A stretch of DNA of 64,000 nt. Origin: Sabulitectum sp964386635. GTDB lineage: Bacteria > Fermentibacterota > Fermentibacteria > Fermentibacterales > JCC-6. A program made the translations under genes and the position numbers. Positions 1 to 8,312 of the stretch are shown piece after piece. The notes under the pieces are model-generated. The model ran no database searches, was not told the DNA's origin, and saw only the letters and a program-made list of their open reading frames with translations. Every line of letters begins with the position of its first letter. Position 1 is the first letter of the stretch. The stretch lies in the NCBI GenBank assembly GCA_964386635.1, contig CAYLRO010000010.1:8782-72781 (forward strand), written 5' to 3'.

Positions 1-908
1 GCCCTACAGGTGTGGGTAAAACCCTTCTTGCCCGTACACTTGCCCGGATACTGGATGTGCCGTTTGCCATAGCTGATGCAACCACACTTACTGAAGCCGG
101 TTACGTGGGAGAAGATGTTGAAAACATCCTGCTTCGACTGCTTCAGGTTACTGATATGGATGTGGAGACCGCTCAGCATGGAATCATTTACATAGATGAG
201 ATCGACAAGATAGCAAGGAAGTCCGAGAACTCCTCCATCACCAGAGATGTTTCAGGTGAAGGTGTTCAACAGGCTCTTCTGAAGATAATCGAAGGCACTG
301 TCGCAGGAGTTCCTCCAGGCGGTGGCAGAAAGCATCCTTACCAGGATCATATTCAGGTGGATACCACCAACATTCTCTTTATCTGCGGAGGAGCTTTCCA
401 CGGTATAGAGAGAATAATTTCAAAGAGGGTTCGGAGTTCCTCGCTTGGCTTCAATGCCAGGATAGACCACGAGGAAGACGATGAGGGCATGAAGATACTG
501 AAGAAAGCAGAGGTTCACGACCTTGTGCACTTCGGCCTTATCCCTGAGCTTGTAGGGCGTCTTCCAGTAATGGTGACCCTTGATGATCTGAGTGAGGAAG
601 ACCTGGTGCATGTGCTTACAGAGCCCAAGAATGCATTGATCAAGCAATACCGATACATGTTCTCTCTGGACGGGATAGATCTGGAATTCAGCAGGAAAGC
701 TCTCCTCGCTATTGCGGGAAAGGCACGAAAGAGCGAAAGCGGAGCAAGAGGGCTAAGATCAATCGTGGAAAAAGTCCTTCTGGACCCCATGTACAACATC
801 CCTTCAAGAAAAGATTCCATCGAGAAACTGGTTATTGGAGAAAAATGCATTACCATGGGTGAACCTCCAAAAGAGATACCGAGACAAACTACCAGAGAAG
901 CAGTTTGA
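1..908 (+). CDS. clpX: ATP-dependent Clp protease ATP-binding subunit ClpX, 3' part (5' end outside window)
   Basis: This is the C-terminal part, about 300 residues, of the AAA+ unfoldase that recognises substrates, unfolds them and feeds them to the ClpP peptidase in the cytoplasm. The window opens inside the Walker A loop (PTGVGKT). It is followed by the pore-loop motif GYVG, the Walker B motif IIYIDEIDK, the ClpP-contacting loop in its LGF form (SSSLGFNA) and the sensor-2 motif SGARGLR near the C-terminus. The N-terminal zinc-binding domain lies upstream of the window. The reading frame begins at base 3 (CCT). Its stop codon sits 1 base before the probable engB start. Family assignment is secure; only completeness is limited, by the window edge. 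Confidence 0.97.
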   Translation, partial: PTGVGKTLLARTLARILDVPFAIADATTLTEAGYVGEDVENILLRLLQVTDMDVETAQHGIIYIDEIDKIARKSENSSITRDVSGEGVQQALLKIIEGTVAGVPPGGGRKHPYQDHIQVDTTNILFICGGAFHGIERIISKRVRSSSLGFNARIDHEEDDEGMKILKKAEVHDLVHFGLIPELVGRLPVMVTLDDLSEEDLVHVLTEPKNALIKQYRYMFSLDGIDLEFSRKALLAIAGKARKSESGARGLRSIVEKVLLDPMYNIPSRKDSIEKLVIGEKCITMGEPPKEIPRQTTREAV

Positions 909-909
909 T

Positions 910-1491
910 TTGGCAAAACTCCAAATCGAGTTTCTTAAGAGCTGTCCCGGACGCAAAGGTCTTCCGGAAGACGGATTGCCGGAAATAGGTTTCATAGGCA
1001 GATCCAATGTTGGCAAGTCTTCACTTATCAACCGTCTTGCCGGCGGGAAAAAAGTTGCCAGAACCAGTTCCAGACCCGGCTGTACTCAGTACATCAACAT
1101 ATTCACCACCAACAGGAACTTCTATATAGCCGACCTTCCAGGTTATGGTTTTGCAAAAGCTCCCGGGAAGTTGAGGAGCCAGTGGGTGGACTGGATCGGC
1201 TGGTATCTCAGGGAGAGAAAACCTCTCCGTGGGACAGTTCTCCTTGTGGACGCCAGACATCCTTACCTTGAAAATGACAGATCCATGTCTGAGTTTCTTA
1301 TTGAAGGTGGAAAACCTTACATCATAGCACTTACCAAGAGTGACAAGCTCAAACGGAGCAAGCTGGCAGCCTCTGTGCGAAAGGCAGGAGAAATGGGGCC
1401 GGTAATCCCGGTTTCCTCCGTGGACGGCAGCGGAATGAATGAACTGTGCGGGTGGCTTGCAACAGCCACAGCTGCACCGGTTAGGAGCTGA
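910..1491 (+). CDS. engB: Ribosome biogenesis GTPase EngB/YsxC
   Basis: A TrmE-Era-EngA-EngB GTPase of about 193 residues that assists assembly of the large ribosomal subunit. G1 is GRSNVGKS, G3 is DLPGYGFA, G4 is TKSDK and the G5 region is SSVDG, all in order. I place the start at TTG 910, one base after the clpX stop. There the N-terminus (MAKLQIEFLKS...) matches the usual short EngB lead into the PEIGFIGRSNVGKS stretch, and a modest AGAGAAG ribosome-binding site lies 9 bases upstream. An ATG at 835 is also in frame but would add 25 residues and overlap clpX by 74 bases. It probably belongs to the clpX-engB-purA transcription unit. Function is certain; the start is likely but unproven. Confidence 0.93.
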   Translation: MAKLQIEFLKSCPGRKGLPEDGLPEIGFIGRSNVGKSSLINRLAGGKKVARTSSRPGCTQYINIFTTNRNFYIADLPGYGFAKAPGKLRSQWVDWIGWYLRERKPLRGTVLLVDARHPYLENDRSMSEFLIEGGKPYIIALTKSDKLKRSKLAASVRKAGEMGPVIPVSSVDGSGMNELCGWLATATAAPVRS

Positions 1492-1493
1492 GA

Positions 1494-2747
1494 ATGCCAG
1501 TTACAATCGTTGTTGGACTGCAGTGGGGGGACGAGGGAAAAGGTAAGATGGTTGATCATCTTGCCGGCAGAGCATCAGCAGTAGCCCGATTCAGTGGAGG
1601 AGCCAATGCAGGGCATACCGTTGAAGCTGAGGGAAACAGATTTGCCCTTCATCTACTTCCATCAGGGCTTGTAAGACCAGACGTCACAGCGATGATAGGT
1701 GCTTCCTGTGTAATGGATCCGGTAACAGTCCTCAGGGAAATTGAATCCCTTGAGGATAATGGCATAAAGGTTGGGAAAAGGCTTCTGATCTCCGGCAAGG
1801 TCAACCTGACTCATCCCGGTTACAAACTATTTGAAAAGCTTTCTGAAGAATCTCTTTCTGCCGGAAAGATAGGCACTACCGGCAGGGGAATAGGACCAAC
1901 ATACGAGAGAAAATTCAGAAGGAATGCTATCAGACTTGAAGATGCTCTGAAACCGGAGCTGTTCAGGAAACTGGTGCAGTTTCACACAGATGATGTTACC
2001 ACGGCCCTTAACCTCTCACAATCAGAGACAGAGCTTCTTTCCTCTCAGGTAGAGGAATTCATCTCTGCATCGGAACAGGTGATCTCATACTGTGCTGATG
2101 TCTCCCTTTCCATCAATGGTTTTATCAGCAGCGGGGAGAGAATTATCGCTGAGGGAGCTCAGGGTACTCTTCTGGACCCTGATCACGGCTCTTATCCCTT
2201 CGTAACATGCGGACAGTGTGTTTCCGGAGCAGCCTGTACAAGCCTGGGATTCGGACCCACCGAGGTTGATCAGGTAACAGGAATACTGAAGGCATATACA
2301 ACCCGGGTTGGTGCCGGTCCCTTCCCTACCGAGCAGGACAATGAAACAGGGGAGAGGATCAGAGTTGCCGGTCATGAGTTCGGAACAACAACAGGCAGAC
2401 CCCGCAGGTGCGGCTGGCTTGATGGTGTTCTTGCTGACTATGCCTGCAGACTCAACGGCTGTACTTCGATTACCGTGACACTTCTGGATGTTCTCAGCGG
2501 TTTTGACCGTCTGAAGATATGTACTTCATATACCGGCGGATCATTCAGCTCCGGCAGATCCATGGGCGAGATGGTGCCTGAATACCTTGAACTGCCCGGA
2601 TGGAGCCAGGATATCCGCGGTGAAAGGAACTGGTCTTCTCTGCCTGAAAATGCCAGGAATTATGTACTTGCCATTGAGAAGATGGTGAAGGTACCGGTAA
2701 CTTCCATTTCCACCGGCCCGGGTCGGGATGATGTGATCTGGAGGTAG
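1494..2747 (+). CDS. purA: Adenylosuccinate synthetase
   Basis: Catalyses GTP-dependent ligation of IMP and aspartate to adenylosuccinate, the first committed step to AMP. The 417-residue length is normal for bacteria. Near the N-terminus it has GLQWGDEGKGK, which holds the catalytic Asp and the phosphate-binding loop, then GGANAGHT (catalytic His). The IMP-binding TTGRGIGPTYE is near residue 125 and the TTTGRPRRCGWLD segment is near residue 300. The ATG lies two bases after the engB stop and is preceded by AGGAGCTGAGA. The stop codon shares one base with the next gene's GTG, indicating a translationally coupled operon. Nothing unusual is seen. Confidence 0.98.
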   Translation: MPVTIVVGLQWGDEGKGKMVDHLAGRASAVARFSGGANAGHTVEAEGNRFALHLLPSGLVRPDVTAMIGASCVMDPVTVLREIESLEDNGIKVGKRLLISGKVNLTHPGYKLFEKLSEESLSAGKIGTTGRGIGPTYERKFRRNAIRLEDALKPELFRKLVQFHTDDVTTALNLSQSETELLSSQVEEFISASEQVISYCADVSLSINGFISSGERIIAEGAQGTLLDPDHGSYPFVTCGQCVSGAACTSLGFGPTEVDQVTGILKAYTTRVGAGPFPTEQDNETGERIRVAGHEFGTTTGRPRRCGWLDGVLADYACRLNGCTSITVTLLDVLSGFDRLKICTSYTGGSFSSGRSMGEMVPEYLELPGWSQDIRGERNWSSLPENARNYVLAIEKMVKVPVTSISTGPGRDDVIWR

Positions 2748-4114
2748 TGGTGCCGGGCTTCGACAGCCATGCTCATCTTCACTTTGATCACTTTGCTGAT
2801 GATCTTGATCAGGTTGTGAAAAGAGCTGCTCTTGCAGGTATTACCCATGTGATGATACCTTCTGTGGATCCTTCCACAGCTGAATTGTCAGCTTCCATTG
2901 CAATGAAGTACAGTCTCTGGTCCGCTTCGGCTTTTCACCCTGAACACCTGCCTGAATCCCTTCCGGAAGAGGGCTGGAAAAGAATCAGAAAAACTCTTCT
3001 GGAGCCGCGAACAATCGCCGTGGGCGAGACAGGGCTTGATTTTCATCACAATACTTTTCCTTTGAAAGATCAGCTTCTCTGGTTCCACCGGCACATTGAA
3101 CTTGCATCTGCGCTGGGATTTCCACTCATTGTCCATTCCCGTAAAGCAGAGGAAGCAGTTCTTGCGGAACTTCCTTCCTCTGTCTCCGTCCCTGTTATCC
3201 TTCACTGCTGGAACGGCAACAGGGAACTCACAAGGGCAGCTGTATCCAGAGGGTTCTATATAGGGGTGGACGGGCCGATTACATACAGGAAGAGCGGAAG
3301 GCTCCGGGAAACAATCTCCTCTGTACCGCTGGAACTCCTGCTTGCAGAAACTGATTCTCCGTTTCTACCTCCGGAACCTTTCAGAGGAAGAAGAAATGAG
3401 CCTGCATATACCCGTCTGGTGATAGAAACACTCAGGGAACTCTATGGAGGTGATCTGTCTATAGAGGGCATGTTATTCATGCTCTGGGAAAATGCAATGA
3501 GGGCATTTCGCCTGCATCCGTTGAACAGAAGGGCTGATATTGCTTACAAGTACGGCAACTCAGTTTATATCAACCTTACAGTACAGTGTCAGAACAACTG
3601 TTCATTCTGTGTTCGCAGGCATTCAGACGGTATTGCCGGTTATTTTCTCAGGCACCGTGAGGATCCGTCAGATGAACTGGTGCTTTCTTCTCTCAGCGCA
3701 CTGCCTCTGGAGGATTACAGGGAAATTGTTTTCTGTGGATACGGCGAGCCCACTCTCAGAAGCGATCTGCTTGTGAAGTGTGCGGAATCTGTGCATAAAA
3801 GGGGTATTCGAACGCGACTGAATACCAACGGTCTCTGTACTTCGTTTATGACCGTGGACAGCATCAGCGAACTTCTGGGGAGTGTTGATTCCGTGAGTAT
3901 CAGTTTGAACGCATCAGGTGAAAAGGAGTACAACAGGATTTGTTCTTCGTCAGTGGAATCAGCCTGGGAGCATCTCCTGAAGTTTGTGAAATTGACAAAG
4001 GCTTCAGGTAAATCCGCAGGAGTGACAGCAGTTTCCGGTTCAGGAGCAGACATCTGCAGAGTAAAAACCCTTTCGGAAAGGCTGGGTGTGCCTTTGAGAG
4101 TTCGTGGAGAATGA
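2747..4114 (+). CDS. TatD-family hydrolase fused to a TatD-linked radical SAM protein
   Basis: A 455-residue two-domain protein. Residues 1 to about 255 form a TatD-type metal-dependent deoxyribonuclease/hydrolase: DSHAH near the N-terminus, the glutamate in AVGETGLD, the histidines in IVHSR and ILHCWNG, and ETDSPFLPPEP. From about residue 270 a radical SAM domain follows with CQNNCSFC, a CX3CX2C iron-sulfur motif with cysteines at 281, 285 and 288, and the glycine-rich FCGYGEPT. A family of radical SAM proteins encoded next to, or fused with, TatD is known (TIGRFAM TIGR04038, by recall), but its reaction is not. The start is GTG 2747 or the adjacent GTG 2750. The 3' end overlaps rsmA by four bases (ATGA). 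Confidence 0.9.
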   Translation: MVPGFDSHAHLHFDHFADDLDQVVKRAALAGITHVMIPSVDPSTAELSASIAMKYSLWSASAFHPEHLPESLPEEGWKRIRKTLLEPRTIAVGETGLDFHHNTFPLKDQLLWFHRHIELASALGFPLIVHSRKAEEAVLAELPSSVSVPVILHCWNGNRELTRAAVSRGFYIGVDGPITYRKSGRLRETISSVPLELLLAETDSPFLPPEPFRGRRNEPAYTRLVIETLRELYGGDLSIEGMLFMLWENAMRAFRLHPLNRRADIAYKYGNSVYINLTVQCQNNCSFCVRRHSDGIAGYFLRHREDPSDELVLSSLSALPLEDYREIVFCGYGEPTLRSDLLVKCAESVHKRGIRTRLNTNGLCTSFMTVDSISELLGSVDSVSISLNASGEKEYNRICSSSVESAWEHLLKFVKLTKASGKSAGVTAVSGSGADICRVKTLSERLGVPLRVRGE

Positions 4115-4926
4115 ACAGATCTGAAACAAGAAAGGCACTCAGGGAGATGGACATGAGGGCTGACAGGAGCCTGGGTCAGAATTTTCTGATCAACCCTCTT
4201 GCAGCTTTGAAAATAGTCAGAGCCCTTGGAGATAAGCCATTGTCAGTGCTTGAGATAGGGCCTGGGCTGGGGGCGCTTACCGGTAAGCTCCTTGATGCCG
4301 GACACAGAGTTGCGGCTGTGGAACTGTCTGAACGGTTGTCTGAACGGTTGTCTTCTCTGTTTCCTGCAGTGCACACGATTCACGGGGATTTTCTTCAGGT
4401 GAATCCTCTGGAGATGGAAGGATTTCCCTTCGATGCAGTTGCTTCAAATCTTCCATACAACATTTCTTCTCAGGCAGTGCTCAGGCTCTGTGCAGTGGAA
4501 TTCAACCAGGTGAAACGGGTTGTGATCATGCTTCAGAAAGAAATGGCTGAACGGCTCTGCTGCCTTGAAGGAGGCAGGAACTACGGCAGACTGGCGCTGA
4601 TGGTCTGGCCCTGGTACTCTGTGAAGAAACTGTTCGACCTGGAACCTGGTGAGTTCATGCCTGCGCCAAAAGTATCTTCCAGGGTGGTTGTTATGGAGAA
4701 GAAGGAAGACCCGCCGCTGGACCGTGAGACCTATTCTGTTTATGGCAGAGTGGTAAAAGCAGCCTTCTCCTCACGGAGAAAAAAGATTATAAACTGCCTG
4801 ACTCAGATATTCGGTCGGGAAGCTGCCATACACATGCTTGAAGCGGCAGATGTGAACCCGGATCTCAGAGCGGAAAGAATCCCACCTGAGAAATTTGTGG
4901 AACTTGCTGGAAAGGCGGAGATTTGA
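4111..4926 (+). CDS. rsmA: 16S rRNA (adenine1518/1519-N6)-dimethyltransferase RsmA (KsgA)
   Basis: Dimethylates two adjacent adenines in the 3'-terminal hairpin of 16S rRNA during small-subunit assembly. The 271-residue protein shows the N-terminal SLGQNFLIN motif, the SAM-binding EIGPGLGALT, the acidic GDFL motif, and the catalytic motif IV SNLPYNIS. The C-terminal rRNA-binding domain contains FSSRRKK. The start ATG overlaps the previous stop (ATGA). Its stop overlaps the next gene's TTG in the same way. An exact 12-base tandem duplication at 4326-4349 gives a repeated SERL motif just after the conserved glutamate that binds the SAM ribose. Total length remains within the family norm. Confidence 0.97.
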   Translation: MNRSETRKALREMDMRADRSLGQNFLINPLAALKIVRALGDKPLSVLEIGPGLGALTGKLLDAGHRVAAVELSERLSERLSSLFPAVHTIHGDFLQVNPLEMEGFPFDAVASNLPYNISSQAVLRLCAVEFNQVKRVVIMLQKEMAERLCCLEGGRNYGRLALMVWPWYSVKKLFDLEPGEFMPAPKVSSRVVVMEKKEDPPLDRETYSVYGRVVKAAFSSRRKKIINCLTQIFGREAAIHMLEAADVNPDLRAERIPPEKFVELAGKAEI

Positions 4927-6725
4927 GATATCTTTTCTGTATTCTGCTTGCTGCAGCGGTTTCTTCCGCCTTCGATTTCAGCTACAATCTCACAATGAGT
5001 CAGTTCAAGGAGTACAGCGCACTTACCAACAATTTTTCCGCTACAGAGAATGTTTCTCCAAAGGTGTCTCTTTCCGGCAGCGGGACTTTTTCTGCAGAGA
5101 GAGAAGAAGGATTTGATCGCTTCACTGACTCGCGAAGCGGGAACGGTTCCATGAGCTGGCGCCCGATTGATGGTATCGAAATGTCCACTTCTTTCTCCAG
5201 AACAGTTTCTCTTGAGGAAAGGTATGGAGAACAGACCAGGGACGACCAGTCAGAGTCAGCTACAGGAAGTATTCGATTTGCCACAGGGAACTGGCTGAAT
5301 ACAAACCTCTCAGTGGGTCTGCAGAATGTTGACTACATCAGGGTTTCCGGAGATACCATCTCTGCTGGAAATAACGACGGAAGCCTGTACAGGGTGGGCA
5401 GCACCATAAACAAAACTTTTTTCGGAGGGATCAATACATCTCTGGGATTCACCGAAAACAGGACATACGGAAACGAAACCGAGAACGAATCAAACGGGTT
5501 GAACGTTAGAACCAGCTATTACTTTCCGGACAGTTTCCGCGGCGGAAGCCTGAGCGCTCAGGTTGCAGCCAGCAGAAACAATATTCTCTACATCGATTCT
5601 CTCACTGAGAAAGTGGGAGAGAACTGGTCTCATTCAGAGAGCGCAGAACTCCCGGAAATTATTCCCGGAGTGTTCATGGAGTTCAGTACAGGCTGGAATG
5701 AGGAAAACGATCACTATGAAAGCACTGAACCTGATTCAATCCTGGATAACCCCAGGAACAATGATAGACAGGGGAGATCCCTGAGCTCCATGCTTATCTG
5801 GGAAGCATCTGACAACATGGATCTGGATTTTTCCTTTACAAGAAGTATTGATGAAAAAGCGAACAGCGCACTTGATTACAATACCGGTGAGTACTACCAG
5901 TTAAACGAAAAGTCCGATGACAAGCTGCTTGATATTGTTCTTACATACAACCCCGGCGACTCCAGGGTTACCTTCCAGAGACTGGTTGAACTGTATTCAT
6001 ACGACACAGATATAGAAAACGAAGACACTCTTTCATTTGTCAACGACTATGACAGAGACGAGTACAGGCAGCTTCTGGCCATAAGTGCTACAATACCACT
6101 GTCCAGCCGGTTTACCCTTACATCTTCCATGACAGGGCAGGAAAGAACAATTTACTACCTCATGTCATCTCAGAGTGCAAATTCCAGAACCACTTCAACA
6201 TATGCTTTTTATCCCGGCTACAGATACGATCTGGGTCGAAACTGGAAGATCAGTCAGAGTGTTAAGATAACCGCCACTTACACCGAGTACATTTTCTCGG
6301 AAGCTGCCGGTGTGAGCGACAGGCTGTCAAGAAGGCTTGACGAGTCGTTCGCTCTGGTGAGAACCTCTTCTGACAGTACCACTCTCGGCATCTCACAAAG
6401 CTTTACATTCAATGATCAGGGAACTCTGGAGAATAACATTTATCTGCGATCCGAGGAGTCGCTTAACAGTTCCATCGGTGTTGATGTGGGTTTCCATGTG
6501 TCTTCCAGGGTAGGTGTTACTCCTACCTACAACTATCAGTATCTCTCCAGAAACAGGATGGCCTACGGTCTTAAAACCGTTGACAACATTCATCATGTAG
6601 GTCTCAGATCCGCCATTGACACAATGGGGGGAACTATGAATGCCAACATTACCCGCTCTTTCTACAGCGATCCCACAAAGGACAGCTACTGGAAGGCAAG
6701 TGTGGGTTTCAACTTAAGGATGTGA
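4923..6725 (+). CDS. Predicted outer-membrane beta-barrel protein, function unknown
   Basis: A 600-residue protein not recognised as a named family. It starts at TTG 4923, overlapping the rsmA stop as TTGA, with AAAGGCGGAG just upstream. The first 17 residues form a short signal peptide (MRYLFCILLAAAVSSAF). The mature part is poor in Cys, rich in Ser, Thr, Asn and aromatic residues, and shows alternating polar/hydrophobic stretches. It ends in a strand finishing VGFNLRM, typical of an outer-membrane barrel C-terminus. The architecture resembles large 20+-strand barrels of Gram-negative bacteria. It lies 7 bases upstream of a lipoprotein gene, so the two may act together at the outer membrane. 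Barrel topology is inferred from composition only. Confidence 0.7.
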   Translation: MRYLFCILLAAAVSSAFDFSYNLTMSQFKEYSALTNNFSATENVSPKVSLSGSGTFSAEREEGFDRFTDSRSGNGSMSWRPIDGIEMSTSFSRTVSLEERYGEQTRDDQSESATGSIRFATGNWLNTNLSVGLQNVDYIRVSGDTISAGNNDGSLYRVGSTINKTFFGGINTSLGFTENRTYGNETENESNGLNVRTSYYFPDSFRGGSLSAQVAASRNNILYIDSLTEKVGENWSHSESAELPEIIPGVFMEFSTGWNEENDHYESTEPDSILDNPRNNDRQGRSLSSMLIWEASDNMDLDFSFTRSIDEKANSALDYNTGEYYQLNEKSDDKLLDIVLTYNPGDSRVTFQRLVELYSYDTDIENEDTLSFVNDYDRDEYRQLLAISATIPLSSRFTLTSSMTGQERTIYYLMSSQSANSRTTSTYAFYPGYRYDLGRNWKISQSVKITATYTEYIFSEAAGVSDRLSRRLDESFALVRTSSDSTTLGISQSFTFNDQGTLENNIYLRSEESLNSSIGVDVGFHVSSRVGVTPTYNYQYLSRNRMAYGLKTVDNIHHVGLRSAIDTMGGTMNANITRSFYSDPTKDSYWKASVGFNLRM

Positions 6726-6732
6726 GGTTACC

Positions 6733-7302
6733 ATGAAGTATGCAGGTGTAACCGCCCTTTTTCTTGTGCTTCTTTCATGCAGTCTTTTTGACCCCAGGGA
6801 TCCTGAAGAGCCGTCTCAGGGAGGAGTGACCTGGTTAACCCCTACCAGTCCTGATATTGTGGTAGAGAACATGCAGTCAGCTCTTAATGGTGAATCGGTT
6901 CTTTACCTTGACTGTCTGGACGATTCATTTGTTTTCCATGCGGACACGAATGACATTGATGACTATCCCCTGATGAACTTCGCTGACTGGACAAAGAGTG
7001 TTGAAAATCTCACAGTCAGTCAGCTTTACTCGGCTCTTACAACTGACAGTACAGTAACCGCGGAGTTTTTAATGGTGTCCAGCAACCCTGATCCCCCGGC
7101 TCCTGAAGACAGTGTTATCATTTACCGGAACTATACGATCCTGATTCCCGGTGCTGAATACTCGCCTGCTTTCGGTATTGCCGAGCTTCACCTGGTTGAG
7201 GACGGAGAGGGACTCTGGCAGATTCTCAGCTGGCACGATGCCAGGTATGAACAGTCTTCTCCGGAAAAAACCTGGGGTGTCATAAAGGCGGTTTACCGCT
7301 GA
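6733..7302 (+). CDS. Lipoprotein of unknown function
   Basis: A 189-residue lipoprotein. The signal peptide ends in the lipobox LLSC, with the lipidated Cys at residue 16. The acidic mature part has alternating short strands. A segment near residues 35-60 (ENMQSALNGES followed by YLDCL) and the C-terminal region (LWQILSWHD) resemble NTF2-like/SnoaL-type folds seen in bacterial lipoproteins, but this is only suggestive. It follows the barrel gene by 7 bases and is probably cotranscribed. Its last codons carry the ribosome-binding site and start of the methyltransferase gene. The ATG follows GTGAGGTTACC. Confidence 0.75.
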   Translation: MKYAGVTALFLVLLSCSLFDPRDPEEPSQGGVTWLTPTSPDIVVENMQSALNGESVLYLDCLDDSFVFHADTNDIDDYPLMNFADWTKSVENLTVSQLYSALTTDSTVTAEFLMVSSNPDPPAPEDSVIIYRNYTILIPGAEYSPAFGIAELHLVEDGEGLWQILSWHDARYEQSSPEKTWGVIKAVYR

Positions 7303-7841
7303 CGTCTTTTTCCTCTGGAGAGATTACCTCTGATACCCTTCTGCTGGCCAGGCTTGCTTCAGAAATTCCTTACACTGTCTGTTTTGATCTGGGCACAGGT
7401 ACAGGCGGGATTCTTGCTAACATGGAACCATATGAAGGGTTTTCTGTGGGAATTGACTTCTCAATGGATGCTCTGGTGCATTTCGATCTTAAGAACGGTC
7501 AGCCGGTTCTCTGTCCTGTTGAACGGATTTGCAGGACATTCAGAGAAAACTGTGCGGATCTGGTAGTTGCCAATCCCCCGTATTATTCCCTGTCCAGCAG
7601 CAGACCTTCACCTGACAGAATCCGAATGCAGGCAAGAACCGGAGATTCCCTTACAGTTCACAGATTTGTATTTGCTGCTGCCTGGCTTCTTCGCCAGGGC
7701 GGCATACTGGTTATCTCAACCAGTCCTGACAGAGAGAAAGAAACTGAGCAGAGCATTACTGCAGCAGGTTTCACCAGAAGAGAGATTTTCAGGGAAAACG
7801 GTGTATCTGCAATCAGGGCTGAATGTTTCTCTCGGATCTGA
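7299..7841 (+). CDS. TrmN6-like tRNA1(Val) adenine-N6 methyltransferase family protein, probable CTG start
   Basis: A SAM-dependent methyltransferase of about 180 residues. DLGTGTGG is the SAM-binding motif I, and ANPPYY is the catalytic NPPY motif of N6-adenine methyltransferases, followed by an R..AR segment as in TrmN6/YfiC. No ATG, GTG or TTG occurs in frame between the upstream stop at 7248 and motif I. The first ATG (7422) would delete motif I. CTG 7299 overlaps the lipoprotein stop (CTGA) and is preceded at 7-base spacing by AAAGGCGG (7284-7291), so I choose it. The protein is shorter than E. coli TrmN6 (about 245) at its N-terminus. The 3' end overlaps the convergent gene by 29 bases. 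A sequencing frameshift is the main alternative. Confidence 0.75.
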   Translation: MTSFSSGEITSDTLLLARLASEIPYTVCFDLGTGTGGILANMEPYEGFSVGIDFSMDALVHFDLKNGQPVLCPVERICRTFRENCADLVVANPPYYSLSSSRPSPDRIRMQARTGDSLTVHRFVFAAAWLLRQGGILVISTSPDREKETEQSITAAGFTRREIFRENGVSAIRAECFSRI

Positions 7842-8256
7842 AAACTGCTGCTGCATAGTAGCATGTGTCTGAGTAGGCACCCTCAAGGAGTTCCATCCCA
7901 AGTTGCCAGGTTCCGATTTCTGTAGAATCGGGAATAATAGCAAGAGTTGTGTGATCGCTCACATCTCCTCTGGGGGTGATACCACCGGGATTAGTCAGCC
8001 AGAAATCAACATAGTTGAATGCGGAATCTGTCCAGATGATGAAGGAGTAGCAGTATTCAGGGGTCAGATTAACTTCCACAAGGAGAGTGTCACCGAGAGT
8101 CAGCATGCCGGAAGCAGGATCACCCACCATGGTTTCACCCATTGCAATCAGGCCGTCAGTGGTCATGGTAAGTCTCTCAAGAGCTTTCTCAGCGCCTTCA
8201 AATCCTGAAGAAATTCCAGTGATTATCAAGAGCAGTAAAATCAAATGCTTTGACAC
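7813..8256 (-). CDS. Small secreted protein, function unknown
   Basis: A 147-residue protein with a typical signal peptide (MSKHLILLLLIITGISSG). The acidic mature domain is predicted to be mostly beta and contains two Cys close to each other in its C-terminal part (DTCYY) plus one nearer the centre. The middle part (NYVDFWLTNPGG) resembles beta-sandwich repeats of extracellular proteins, but no family was recognised. The start is GTG 8256, preceded by GGAGGAGTCT, which supports the gene strongly against the opposite strand. Its 3' end overlaps the methyltransferase gene tail to tail. It is divergent from the CpsB-like gene with only 56 bases between starts. Confidence 0.72.
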   Translation of the reverse strand: MSKHLILLLLIITGISSGFEGAEKALERLTMTTDGLIAMGETMVGDPASGMLTLGDTLLVEVNLTPEYCYSFIIWTDSAFNYVDFWLTNPGGITPRGDVSDHTTLAIIPDSTEIGTWQLGMELLEGAYSDTCYYAAAVFRSERNIQP

Positions 8257-8312
8257 AGACTCCTCCGTCTCTGAATATTCCCTTCCATACTACATTCCAC
8301 CGTTGAAGGGAA

